Assembly (NCBI RefSeq): GCF_022965805.1
Contig: NC_133105.1
Span: forward strand, 26,821,208 to 26,885,207
Reading direction: 5' to 3'
Length of the DNA: 64,000 bases
DNA from: Primulina eburnea
Taxonomy: Eukaryota; Streptophyta; Magnoliopsida; Lamiales; Gesneriaceae
A model generated the notes under the pieces. It was not told where the DNA came from. It was given only the letters and a program-made list of their open reading frames with translations, and ran no database searches. Of the stretch, positions 1-11,811 are shown one piece after another. Position 1 is the stretch's first letter, and each line of letters starts with the position of its first letter. Position numbers and translations under genes: made by a program.

Positions 1-1213
1 ATTTTTAGCTCTTCTTCTTCAGTTAGATATGCTTATATTATTGTGAGTAGTCATAAACTAATATCGTTCTTGTATGAGTTCAACAAACTACTGAAATTTC
101 AAAAACATGCCACAAATCGTTACTGAAACAATAAGAGGTAGACAGGTGAGTGACACAAGGCTTGTTTCTAGAAGTTTGAAAACCCTTTTACGTCTCCTCT
201 TCTTCTATTTTCAAAAGATATTACTCGAAAACTTTGATTGATACAACACTTGTACAAATCTACTTCAGCAGGTCATACATTTGCATATTTCAACTTCTTT
301 TATTTCAACACTAAAATGTAAAAACAAAGGTTCTGGGAAAGATCTTTCTACATATTAAAACTACTCACACTTTTTTGATAATAAAGATATACAAAGTTTA
401 TAAGCACCAGTAGCACAGATGATCCTCTTGATCTGATGGACTTTAAGCATGTGCTTGTTTTGTAGTTTTCAGTAGACTTGAAAAGCTTGAGTCTCAGAAA
501 TACGATTCACGGAGATATTCAGAATGTTGGAGAGACTTTTCGTAAATCCACAAAGAGCCTTTCATAGATGAATTTAAATGTCCGAAATCAAATAGCTCTT
601 TAATAGAATTGAATGCAAATGTACAAAAAAGAGGTTAGTTTTTTTTTCTTGTATTTTGCTTTATATTCAAAATAGTAATGAGCAATAAATAGCCTTGTAC
701 GATATATTAGTTAATGTGTACTATAGTACATAATGGTCACATAAATGAGGGACATTCTCTGACAGATAGTACCATTGATAAGATAAAAACAATCTGCTGA
801 GAAGTTGTACTAAATATTTTCAACTGAAAATCTGATCGTTAACAGCATTTCATACAATGACTATAGGCTTTTGAATTTGTTTAGCTATACATTAAGGTTC
901 TGCTAATTCTAATAGTTATAGAGGTAGAAGTCCTACTAGATGTCTGATGGTTTTATAAACCCCTATTCTAATGGTTGTCCTTAGACGAAATAAGCATCAC
1001 CAAAGTCCAAAATACTTATCAGTATGTGAAAATTAGGTATCCATAGAATTAATTAAAATCATGATATTTAGCATTAAATCATGAACATCCATTAAAGAAT
1101 AATATTTTATTTATTAGTTTTGTAATGCTAAAAGTAAAAAAAATAAGTCTCTTGTGAGACGATAACGTAATACAGGTTGATTTGATTAATATTTATAATG
1201 AAAGTAATATTTA
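1..1213 (-). repeat. 3' LTR (incomplete at window edge) of a gag-only copia-type element
   Basis: This block is a direct repeat of 3769-4980, colinear end to end with only about a dozen single-base or 1-3 base differences by eye (roughly 99% identity). Copia gag relics between the copies read on the minus strand, so this is the downstream LTR. The repeat may extend left of base 1, because the other copy probably begins nearer its PBS-like sequence at about 3702. Terminal TG/CA bases could not be fixed. Confidence 0.75.
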
Positions 1214-2330
1214 GTATTTGATGCGCATATACTTTCCACATAGAGGTTGCAGCTATAATTTTTTCCTTTTGGTTGAATTCAATCATCAAGTTTCTCGATC
1301 AGTGGCTGAATTATCAGACTATACGACACGATAATAGTAGGTTTGAGGATCTTTCCAACACCGACCTTGGAGTTGGTGTTTGCATGTACACCAGACTCTC
1401 TCTTACTCTTGCTATGAACTTTGATGATCCAAAATCCACATTTTATTATTTAGCTTCAACTGCACTTGCACTGGCTTGAAAATGTTGTTCATTGGCTTAT
1501 AATATTTTCATTTCTTTAGGCATTGATCCAATCTCTACTTAACAATGCTTGGAAGTTGGCAGATGAGTTTACTATGAAAAATACGTACAAATACTACATA
1601 CTCCCCACGGTAACATCAGCGGGAAATACCCCAATGGTCTAGGTGGTTTCTCCTGTAATTTCAACAACAGAAACTTTTATGGGGATTAAGTTTCTTCAGT
1701 TTTGCCCAAACTTCCTAACATCCTCACTGGAAAGAAATTCAGTGTTGAGTCATTCTCAATTAACACCCTAGACACTGGCTTCATATTCACGTGGGCTTTG
1801 ATATACAATGGCTTTATGTGCTTGTTCGTGGCTGGTGTAGGTTTCTCGAGTATCACTTGTTCGGGCATGTTTGGATGATTTTATTTGATAATCACTCTTG
1901 AACTTCATTTAGAGACTCTGCTTGAATGACCTTCATTTTGCACTGATTCTTTGGGCATCAACTCCTCATTCTCCTCTTCCACCATTTTGAACTTCTCTTG
2001 CAGTATGACCACTCTTGTGGCACAATCCCCTATGATATGAAACTTTCCCACACAAAATTTGATTGTTTTTCTGCTCTGATCATTATCTTTATTTAATAAG
2101 TCATCATCCTCATCCAATAACTTATCTTCAGTAGTTGATATGACAAACTTGGACATACTCCCCACATGATCCTCAGTGACTGGAATATCCAGTGTGGGCC
2201 TATTTTCCAACTTAGTTGACTCCTCTTTTTTTGCAGCAAATTTTTCTCCCCACATAAGACTCATTACATACATTTACTAGAAGATTTAACATCATGCTTT
2301 CCTTGAACATTTTCTGGTATTCTAAATTTA
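1214..2330. other. Internal region of the gag-only element: protease-like relic and possible captured exon
   Basis: On the minus strand 1686-1868 encodes a degraded stretch resembling the retropepsin part of plant retrotransposons (KPLYIKAHVN then RVLIENDST; the usual Asp/Gly residues are lost). On the plus strand about 1273-1480, then a pyrimidine-rich run and AG near 1521, then an open stretch reading ALIQSLLNNAWKLADE look like exon-intron-exon of a gene fragment that I do not recognise. 1905-2273 (minus) is an acidic, Lys-rich open stretch with one Cys-His-Cys cluster (CVGKFHIIGDC), perhaps another gag remnant. Nothing here looks functional. Confidence 0.35.
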
Positions 2331-3665
2331 CCCTTCCATTCTCAGTTTTGAACCTACTAACCTATACTTTTAAAACTTAACAAATGCTTTGTTGTATGCA
2401 ACTGAGCTTACTACGTTGTCCCTTTAAGCTTCTGTTTCAATCTTAAATTCCTCAATTGATTGAGAAAATATTTGGTATTCCTTTACCATGTCATGCAAAG
2501 CATCAACTAAGTCACGTCGCGTGAACTCTTCAGATTTAAAATCAAATACCTCACCATCGTTGGTTTACAGATCAGCATCAATCATTATACATTGGACTTT
2601 TTCATCATCGCTTTCGCTTGAATAGGATTCTGAGTCAAAGACTCAGAGCTAGAGTCTATCCCGCTTGGCTTTGCTTCTTCTGCAATCATACTTTTTCTCT
2701 CTTCTAGACTTCTTCTCACCTCTTCTATGTCCTTTTTGCTTATTTACTTCATCTTTATTTGCTTTGAACATTCAACAATGAAGTGACCGATTTTTCCATG
2801 GGTGAAACATGACATGTCTCTAGTAGATGTATATTTCTTTAATTTATATTATGATTGTGGTGTATCCTCTGATTTTTCTTAATGAATCTGAAGAAATTCT
2901 GGACCAATAGACACATAGTCTCATTGCTAATTTGTCAGCAGTATTATCAGACACTATTTCACCAGCAGTGACATCAACAACAACAATCAAATCTTTGGTA
3001 GATTGACTCGATGAAGGCTATTCTCCACTTCTGACTTCCAGTTCAAACTCACAGGCCTTAAATCTGCAAACAAGTCATGTAGTTCTAATTTAATCAAGTC
3101 CTTCGATTCTTTCATGACAATAGTTTTAACATCACATTCCCTGGCAATGCTCTCATAATTTGGAGCCTCTTTTCTATTGCTGTATTTCTTCCCAAGAGTT
3201 GTTAACTCAATGATTATGATGTTGAATCCTTCATCAAAATCATTTAAGATTCTTTAGACCTCATTTTGGCATTTTCAAACTTTTCCATTTCTATGATGAG
3301 TTTATTCTCCTTTATCTGATTGTTTCCTTGACATAATTGAATCAAATTTTCCAAATCTCCTTGGCAGTAGAACACATCTTGATTTTGCTGAATGTATTAT
3401 TGTTTAAAGTTTTGTACAAATATCATTGGCCGCATTGTTAAGGTTTGATTTCTTCTTGTCTTTACTAGTACACTAAGCTTCTGTGATTTTCGATCATTTG
3501 TGGTGTTGTTGCAACATTTGTGTTTGCTTTCATTATTTTTATGAGATCAACAGTGATGATGTACCATACGTCATCGTCTTGTGCTACAAGACGAGCGTTC
3601 ATTCTAATTTTTCAGTCATCGAATTCTTCCTTTGAGAACATTGGGATCTTGTTGAAATATGTAAT
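2330..3665 (-). pseudogene. Degenerate Ty1/copia gag
   Basis: Read on the minus strand from about 3665, the sequence gives a typical plant copia Gag start (PMFSKEEFDD, stop, KIRMNARLVAQDDDVWYII), where a conserved Trp codon has become TGA. A zinc-knuckle remnant follows near 2770-2820, reading CFTHGKIGHFIVEC, in which the second Cys of the CCHC box is His. After that comes a charged tail with VFDFKSEEFTRRDLVDALHDM, a common feature of this Gag group. Several stops and frame changes break it throughout. No protease, integrase, RT or RNase H is found between the LTRs, so the element depended on others to move. The family call rests on motif recognition, and the boundaries are approximate. Confidence 0.7.
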
Positions 3666-3768
3666 GGCTTTTTTAGTAAATGTTTCTTAGAACGAGATAA
3701 ACCATTTCAGATACAACTTATTAGTAGCAATAGAGTGGTTAGAAGGGAGTTTGAATAAACATTCTCAA

Positions 3769-4980
3769 ATTTTTAGCTCTTCTTCTTCAGTTAGATATGC
3801 TTATATTATTGTGAGTAGTCATAAACTAATATCGTTCTTGTATGAGTTCAACAAACTACTGAAATTTCAAAAACATGCCACAAATCGTTACTGAAACAAT
3901 AAGAGGTAGACAGGTGAGTGACACAAGGCTTGTTTCTAGAAGTTTGAAAACTCTTTTACGTCTCCTCTTCTTCTGTTTTCAAAAGATATTACTCGAAAAC
4001 TTTGATTGATACAACACTTGTACAAATCTACTTCAGCAGGTCATACATTTGCATATTTCAACTTCTTTTATTTCAACACTAAAATGTAAAAACAAAGGTT
4101 CTGGGAAAGATCTTTCTACATATTAAAACTACTCACACTTTTTTGATAATAAAGATATACAAAGTTTATAAGCACCAGTAGCACAGATGATCCTCTTGAA
4201 CTGATGGACTTTAAGCATGTGCTTGTTTTGTAGTTTTCAGTAGACTTGAAAAGCTTGAGTCTCAGAAATACGATTCACGGAGATATTCAGAATGTTGGAG
4301 AGACTTTTCGTAAATCCACAAAGAGCCTTTCATAGATGAATTTAAATGTTCCGAAATCAAATAGCTCTTTAATAGAATTGAATGCAAATGTACAAAAAGA
4401 GGTTAGTTTTTTTTCTTGTATTTTGCTTTATATTCAAAATAGTAATGAGCAATAAATAGCCTTGTACGATATATTAGTTAATGTGTACTATAGTACATAA
4501 TGGTCACATAAATGAGGGACATTCTCTGACAGATAGTACCATTGATAAGATAAAAACAATCTACTGAGAAGTTGTACTAAATATTTTCAACTGGAAATCT
4601 GATCGTTAACAGCATTTCATACAATGACTATAGGCTTTTGAATTTGTTTAGCTATACATTAAGGTTCTGCTAATTCTAATAGTTATAGAGATAGAAGTCC
4701 TACTAGATGTCTGATGGTTTTATAAACCCCTATTCTAATGGTTGTCCTTAGATGAAATAAGCATCACCAAAGTCCAAAATACTTATCAGTATGTGAAAAT
4801 TAGGTATCCATAGAATTAATTAAAATCATGATATTTAGCATTAAATCATGAACATCCATTAAAGAAATATTTTATTTATTAGTTTTGTAATGCTAAAAGT
4901 AAAAAAAAAATAAGTCTCTTGTGAGACGATAACGTAATACAAGTTGATTTGATTAATATTTATAATGAAAGTAATATTTA
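3769..4980 (-). repeat. 5' LTR of the gag-only copia-type element
   Basis: This is the second copy of the 1-1213 block and lies upstream of the minus-strand gag. A sequence resembling a copia primer-binding site (complement of 3702-3717, GTTGTATCTGAAATGG, compared with the usual TGGTATCAGAGC) sits between this LTR and gag, so the true LTR edge may be nearer 3718. The two copies diverge abruptly after 1213 and 4980. Confidence 0.75.
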
Positions 4981-5432
4981 TGATATAAAAAAAATATTTT
5001 TTCAGGGGTCAAGTTGGATAAAAAATCATTCTCATAAAATTAACTCGCAAAATATTTTTCATAAGAATTTTTGTGAAATATAAATATGATTGATAAAAAC
5101 ATGGAACATAAATAATAATTTTCATTATATTAATTTTTTTCAAACATATGAGGTGAAATAATGGTTGAAACTTCAAAAAACACATGAATGTTCCCTATGG
5201 TCATCTACTTTTTAAATTTATCAATCAATCAATCTTTAAGTCAAATCAAAAATAATATGGGCCAAATATACTCTCCTACTATTTGTTGATTTGTCCACAA
5301 CGAAAGTTTTATTCTCCAAACGTTCCATACATTGTTTATTTTTAAAACAATAATAATAGCACATGTTATATTCAAAATGATTTCCTTGACTTGTATAATT
5401 AGTAAATTTTTTAGTTTGGTTGAGGATTTAGC
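4981..5432. other. AT-rich intergenic DNA
   Basis: Low-complexity AT-rich sequence. I see no gene, RNA or clear repeat structure in it. Confidence 0.5.
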
Positions 5433-5716
5433 ATGAGGTGTCAAAACTGGCTAACAGAGCCACAACTTGTCCCAACCCACGATTAGACAGGTTGGAAAAA
5501 TACAAACCCAACTCATTTATTTTAAGTAGTGGGATATGCCAAAAAGGGCTTGTGTAATTTGGTGGGTTAGGACGGGCCACAACCCATCATTAGGCGGGAT
5601 GGGACAGGTCGGCCCACATTTTGTTGGGTTGAGAATTTGTCAACCAAACTCAATCCAACTATTTTATATGGTGGGACGGGAAAACCCAATGAACGTAGCT
5701 CATTTTGACATATCTA
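5433..5716. mobile_element. Short non-autonomous hAT-like element
   Basis: A 284-bp block whose ends read ATGAGGTGTCAAAACTGG and, inverted, TAGATATGTCAAAATGAGC. These are imperfect inverted repeats of the TAGnGnTGTCAAAA type common in plant hAT elements. It is flanked by GATTTAGC (5425-5432) and GATTTATC (5717-5724), a 7/8 target duplication of hAT length. Inside are G/C-rich runs with repeated GGGACGGG and CAACCCA motifs. It has no coding capacity. Confidence 0.6.
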
Positions 5717-6471
5717 GATTTATCTAATTTGCGTCGAAAGTTAACGATAGTTGATTCTTGTCAAAAAAAAAAACCACACGTAGTTATTATATGTTCACAT
5801 ACTTTTAGATATTATAAATTAATATATTCTTCTTATGCATGTTTCAATCATTTTAAAGATAAAAAAATCAGTATATTATATCATTAATTAGTGGAAATAT
5901 ATATTTAGGAAAATTGAAAAAATAAAATAAAAAATAGTTATATTTCATATGGGATGCTTTTAGAATAAGAAGGAAGAACATTTAAGAGACAAAAATATTG
6001 TTAATAATATTATATACAACAAAATAATAATATAGATATGATCGAAATATATAATTTAACAAATATCATAATGACCAAGTTTCACGTCGATAGAGAACAT
6101 ATAAGACTGATGGTGCATGCTTCCATGTACATCTTTTCCAATGTAACAGTTCTCGCAACATTGTATGTACGTTAATCATTAACTATCTTGTGTATTAAAT
6201 TATAACTGATTTTCTAATTCACTTGGAAATCAATTATTAATATAACAAGAAATAAATGTTATAAGAAATGTCACAAAAGATTTATCTCCATATAGGGCGT
6301 GCAATGCATTTATAATAATGGATGATGAAGAATTAGGTTTTCCATTATTCAATTTTTTTATGAAGACATTTAATGGTTTGTCCTCTCGACCCCCATTATG
6401 TTATTACTATTTATTTATATGGATAGCAGAATTCTAGGAAATTAAGGTGTCGATTACCACATAAAAAATAC
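5717..6471. other. AT-rich intergenic DNA
   Basis: No gene or recognisable repeat. The last five bases (AATAC, 6467-6471) are the left target duplication of the next element. Confidence 0.5.
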
Positions 6472-7014
6472 TGTGGATTCATTATGCCATCTCAACCAAC
6501 TGAGTCAGCACTTAATAAGTGACTAAATAAAGATAACTACTTCGGAGCTGAGGGATCAAGACTGCATTGGTGAAGGAATATTTCTGTTGGAACAGTTAGG
6601 ATAACATAACTGAAAAAGGAGTTATGCCCATACTTAATAGAAGCAAGGAGTCTTGAATGAATAATAGATTGTCAAAAGGGATCCATTGGTCATCTCTGAA
6701 AAAGAAGCATAGATCAAAAGGAGAGTTCAGTGCATGTGTTCTGGAGAAAAGAGAGTGCATGTTGAGAGTGAATTCTGTAGGATTGCTTGTTGGTTTCTTT
6801 GTAATTCAAACTCAGATTGTTGATCAATAAAGATATAAGCTCCTCCCGTGGATGTAGGTCAATTCATGACCGAACCACGTAAATCGTGTTTTGAGTGTTA
6901 TTTTCTTTTCTTGCTTATTGTCTACTGGGTTTCTTGATTGGTATTGTCTTCGTTCTGTTTATGTGATAATAACCGATTTGCTTGTGATATACAAAGAGCT
7001 TGATTCTTTAATTA
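6472..7014 (+). repeat. 5' LTR of the plus-strand copia element
   Basis: Starts TGTGGATTC and matches 11051-11587. Compared with the 3' LTR it carries seven extra bases (a short duplicated CATAACT) near 6610. Its 3' edge is slightly altered (TTTAATTA instead of TTTAACA). Confidence 0.9.
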
Positions 7015-7015
7015 C

Positions 7016-7028
7016 TGGTATCAGAGCC
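7016..7028 (+). promoter_or_regulatory. Primer-binding site (initiator tRNA-Met)
   Basis: TGGTATCAGAGCC lies two bases after the 5' LTR. It is complementary to the 3' end of plant initiator tRNA-Met, the usual primer of copia reverse transcription. Confidence 0.92.
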
Positions 7029-7057
7029 ATAGGTTCAAGGCTGTACAAATCAAAGCG

Positions 7058-10000
7058 ATGTGTACAAAGATTGAGGTGGAACGGTTTGATGGAAAGGGAG
7101 ATTTTGGTTTATGGCAAAGGAGAATGAACGCCATTCTTGTTCAACGGAAAGTTGCGAAAACTCTACTTGGTGAAAAGAATCTCCTTGATACACTTGACTC
7201 TGAGAAGAAAGATGAAATTCTTGAATTGGCGTTCAGCACCCTCACTCTGGATCTAGACGATAAAGTTCTTCGGGAAGTATCCTCGAAAAAAACAGCTACT
7301 GGCATATGGAACAAGTTAGAATATCTGTATATGAAAAAATCCCTTCAAGATAGAATATATCTAAAAGGTGAGCTATTCGGGTTCAAGATGACAGAGACTA
7401 AATCAATATGTGAAAATCTTGATGAGTTTAACAAGCTCATTTTAGACTTACAAAACATTGGTACAGACGTAGAAGATGAAGATAAGGCCATTATCATTCT
7501 TAATGCCCTTCCAAAATCCTACTCAGTATTCTCTGATACTATGAAGTCTGCAAGGGAGTCCCTGTCATTCGAAGACATACAAAAGGCCTTAAAGGCAAAA
7601 GAATCTCAAACACACAATGAAAAGGAGTATAAAGATGTTGGAGATGGATTGTGCTCTCGTGGCAGAACTGAAAAGAAGGAGACTCGATCAAAACACCGAA
7701 GTAGATCGAGATCCAAGTCAAAACAATTCAAGTGTTACCTCTGTCATAAACCTGGTTATTACAGAAGAAATTGCCCAGAACTCAAAAGAAATGGTGAAAA
7801 ACATCGAGATCAAGGTGAGGCAGAGGCAACACTTGAAGGATATGAATGTGAGGATGTTCTGTGCACATTAGACCTGAAAAGGGAAAACTTTTGGATACTA
7901 GACAGTGGATGCTCTTTTCATATGAGTCCTAACAAGGATTGGTTTGAGTCTCTAAATGAGTCCAATGGGGGACAAGTCATTCTTGGCTACAATAAAACCT
8001 GTAGAGTGAGTGGAATTGGGAACATCAGATTAAGATTGAGAGATGGTACTGAGAAAATCCTGGGAGAAGTGCGCTATGTACCAGAACTTAAAAAGAATCT
8101 CATTTCTCTTGGCACTCTGGATAAACAAGGATATACATTCAAAGATGCTCAGGGAATATTAAGTGTCTCCAGAGGGTCTCTAATTCACATGAAAGGAACT
8201 CAGCAAAATGGCTTATACATTCTAGATGGAAGTACCATTGTTGGATCTGCTGCTACAATATAAAAGGACCAACATAATACAATGCTATGGCACTTAAGGG
8301 GATTGGGCATGTCAGTGAGAAAGGCTTAATAGAATTACATAAGCAAGGACTGATACAAAATAAACTAATTACTCCACTAGCATTTTGTGAAGACTGTGTA
8401 AAGGGAAAATCTACTAGAGTAAAGTTCACCAAAGGATTACATACTTCAAAGGCTCCCTTGCAATATGTGCACTCTGATCTTTGGGGGCCTTCACGTGTTG
8501 CTTCAAATGGTGGGGCCAGATATTTCCTATCCATTATTGATGACTTCTCCCGTAGAGTATGGGTTTACACCTTAAAGAATAAGAGTGAAGCTTTAGGTAA
8601 GTTCAAAATTTTGTTGACTCTCACTGAAAATCAGTCCGGACAGAGACTTAAGAAGCTGAGGACAGACAATGGGATGGAGTTTTGCTCCAAAGTTCTTTGA
8701 ATTCTGCAGGAAAAGGGTATCTCAAGGCACTTAACAATCCCTGGCACACCACAGCAAAATGGCACAGCAGAAAGAATGAATAGAACACTACTTGAAATAG
8801 TGAGATGTATCATGTCCTACTCCGGGATGCCCAAGTCTTTCTGGGCTGAGGCAGTAGCTACTGCATGCTACCTAATTAATAGAAGTCCATCAATACCATT
8901 GGGTTTTAAAACTCCCATGGAATGATGGACAGGGTCACCTCCTAATCTAGATGAACTAAAATGTTTGGATGTGCTGCCTATGCACATATAAAGCAAGGAA
9001 AACTAGATTCAAGAGCCATCAAGTGTGTGTTTCTTGGCTACCCAGAAGGAATACAAGGCAATAAATTGTGGTGTATAGAACCTGGAACCCAAAATCTGCT
9101 TCTTAGCAGGGATGTGATTTTTAAAGAGGATATGTATCCCTTTAATGATAAACCATTGAGCATATCAACTTTAGAAATCAGTACCAGAAGTGATGACACA
9201 TCTATTAAGGTGGAGCTGCCTAACCTACAACAAAGGAAGGAAGACACTATATCAGATTCCACAGAAAGTACAACATGTCAAAAATACAGACCTGGATGAT
9301 TATCAATTAGCAAGGGACAGAGAACGAATGATCATTAAACCACCTCAGAAACATGGTCATGCAGACTTAGTCTCTTATGCTTTTTCTGTTGCCTCTCAGG
9401 TAAATGAAGATGAGCCTCAAAATGTGGAAGAAGCAATGAACTCAAAAGAGAAGCACTCATGGTATACTGCAATGAAAGATGAAGTTGATTCCCTAATAAA
9501 AAATAAGACCTGGGAACTGATCCCTAAGCCACAAAATCAGAGAATTGTTGGCTCTAAGTGGATCTTTAAGAAAAAGGAAGGTATACCTGGAGTTGAGAAG
9601 CCTAGATATAAGGCTAGGCTAGTGGCAAAAAGATACTCCCAAGTTGAAGGGATTGACTACCAAGAAATCTTTTCACCTGTTTTCAAACACAGGTCAATAA
9701 GGATTGTGCTTGCCATAGTAGCTACTGAGGACCTTGAGCTGGAACAAATGGATGTTAAGACAGCTTTCTTGCATGGAAACCTTGAAGAACTGATTTATAT
9801 GGAGCAACCACAAAAGTTTGAAGTTAAGTCTTTAACACCACATGTTTGTCTTCTAAGAAAATCCATTTATGGTCTCAAGCAAGCCCCTAGGCCATGGTAC
9901 AAGAAATTCGATGAGTTCATGTTGAATCACAACTTTTTAAGGAATAAGCATGATTGGTGCGTTTACCACAAGACACTTCAATGTGGGAGACAAAAGCATC

Positions 10001-10992
10001 TCTTACTTTATGTTGATGACATGTTAATTGCATGTCATAACCTCACTGAAATACAGAAGCTGAAACATGAACTCAATGAGCAATTTGAAATGAAAGACTT
10101 AGGAGCTACCAAAAGAATACTAGGAATGGAGATAGTTAGAAATAGAACAAAGAGAGTTCTAAGGCTTACTCAAACTGAATACCTGAAAAAGTTGCTTCAA
10201 AGGTTTGAAATGAGTGACTGTAAGTCAGTGCAGGGACCACTTGCAAATCACTTTAAGTTGTCAGCAAGCTAGTCACCAAATTCTGAACAGGACAAAGCCA
10301 ACATGCAGAAGATTCCATATGCAAGTGCTCTGGGATGTCTAATGTATGCCATGGTCTGCACTAGGCCAGATCTTGCTTATGCAGTTAGTTTAGCGAGTAG
10401 GTTTATGGCTAACCCTGGGAAAGAGAACTGGCAGGCAATTAAATGGATTCTCAGATATCTTAAAGGAATTCTTGAGCTTGGATTGATGTTCAAACACACT
10501 GATGAGGTTCTAGACATTGTAACTGGTTATGTTGACTCCGACTTTGCTGAAAGTTTAGACAGAAGAAGATCCTTAACATGATACATCTTCATGGTATATG
10601 GAACAGCTGTAAGCTGGAAAGCTATGCTACAACATGTGGTAGCTCTATCAACAACAGAAGCTGAGTACATGGCCGTTACAGAAGCTGTAAAAGAAACTTT
10701 ATGGATGAAAGGATTCTTGAAAGACTTGGGATATGCTCAAGAGACAATAAATTTTCACTGTGATAGCCAAAGTGCAGTACATTTATCCAAGCATCAAGTC
10801 TTCCATGAAAGATCAAAACACATAGATATACGTTTGAATTTTGTAAGGGATGTGGTTGAAACAGGCTCTGTATCAATAAGGAAGATCAGTACAAAAGATA
10901 ACCCTGCAGATATGTGTACAAATGTTATTCCAAACTCAAAGTTTCAGCACTGTTTGAATTTGATAAATGCTTCCAGTGAGGTAAAGACGTAG
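7058..10992 (+). pseudogene. Copia gag-pol polyprotein, broken
   Basis: Starts MCTKIEVERFDG at 7058. Gag spans about 7058-7860 with a zinc knuckle at 7733-7774 (CYLCHKPGYYRRNC), where the essential His of CCHC is Tyr. Protease follows with WILDSGCSFHM near 7890. Integrase spans about 8300-9300, with GHVSEKG and a catalytic-core stretch, and RT about 9430-10270, with YVDD at 10009-10020. RNase H ends near 10990 (STTEAEYMA). In-frame stops are at 8261, 8698, 8923, 10270 and 10579, and frames change near 8295, 8700 (two small shifts), 8960 and 9280. The open stretch 7058-8263 is the longest intact piece and could in principle still encode Gag plus protease. Domain order (integrase before RT) is diagnostic of Ty1/copia. 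Confidence 0.92.
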
Positions 10993-11050
10993 AAGCGGTG
11001 AACTGGAGGAGCTAATCACTTTAAGCTGATTGATTGTCAAGGTGGAGAAT

Positions 11051-11587
11051 TGTGGATTCATTATGCCATCTCAACCAACTGAGTCAGCACTTAATGAGTG
11101 ACTAAGCAAAGATAACTACTTCGGAGCTGAGGGATCGAGACTGCATCGGTGAAGGAAGATTTCTGTTGGAACAGTTAGGATAACTGAAAAAGGAGTTATG
11201 CCCATACTTAATAGAAGCAAGGAGTCTTGAATGAATAATCGATTGTCAAACAGGATCCATTGGTCATTTCTGAAAAAGAAGCACAGATCGAAAGGAGAGT
11301 TCAGTGCATGCGATTTGGAGAAAATAGAGTGCATGTGGAGAGTGAATTCTGTAGGATTGCTTGTTGGTTTCTTTGTAATTCAAACTCAGATTGTTGATCA
11401 ATAAAGATATAAGCTCCACCCGTGGATGTAGGTCGATTCATGATCGAACCACGTAAATCGTGTTTTGAGTGTTATTTTCTTTTCTTGCTTATTGTCTACT
11501 GGGTTTCTTGATTGGTATTGTCTTCGTTCTGTTTATGTGATCATAACCGAGTTGCTTGTGATATACAAAGAGCTTGATTCTTTAACA
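11051..11587 (+). repeat. 3' LTR of the plus-strand copia element
   Basis: A 537-bp repeat of 6472-7014, from TGTGGATTC to TTTAACA, followed by AATAT, the right target duplication. Confidence 0.9.
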
Positions 11588-11592
11588 AATAT

Positions 11593-11811
11593 TAGTAGTA
11601 ATTTTGAATATTTAAAGCATCATTTTTTCGCAGACATACGTAATGTGGTCAAAAAATAGTTATCCCATCACACTCACAAGCAAAGGCCAACCAATGAATA
11701 TCCTTTCAACACCACATGACAAGATCACCTTTCATTAATTCATTCTTTAAATAAAAGCCGAAGTACAAAGAACCGAGGCAGGTATTACTCAACTCCATTC
11801 AAAGTAACAAA
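11593..11811. other. Short intergenic spacer
   Basis: Unique-looking sequence between two retroelements. It contains CCAAT (about 11690) and TTTAAATAAAA (about 11745) motifs like a truncated promoter, but no gene follows, so no call is made. Confidence 0.3.

Larger units (their letters stand above)
6472..11587 (+). mobile_element. Full-length, inactive Ty1/copia LTR retrotransposon
   Basis: A complete element of about 5.1 kb. It has two LTRs beginning TGTGGATTC, a PBS of TGGTATCAGAGCC directly after the 5' LTR, one gag-pol region in the copia order (gag, protease, integrase, RT, RNase H), a purine-rich AAGGTGGAGAAT just before the 3' LTR, and flanking AATAC / AATAT (a 4/5 target duplication). 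The LTRs differ at roughly two dozen positions over 540 bp plus a 7-bp indel, so the insertion is not recent. The protein set resembles the Tork/Tnt1 group. Stops and frameshifts make it incapable of encoding its own polyprotein. Confidence 0.92.

Noticed and set aside
11680..11811. Promoter of a host gene
   Set aside because: TATA- and CCAAT-like motifs exist, but an LTR follows at once and no coding sequence supports it.
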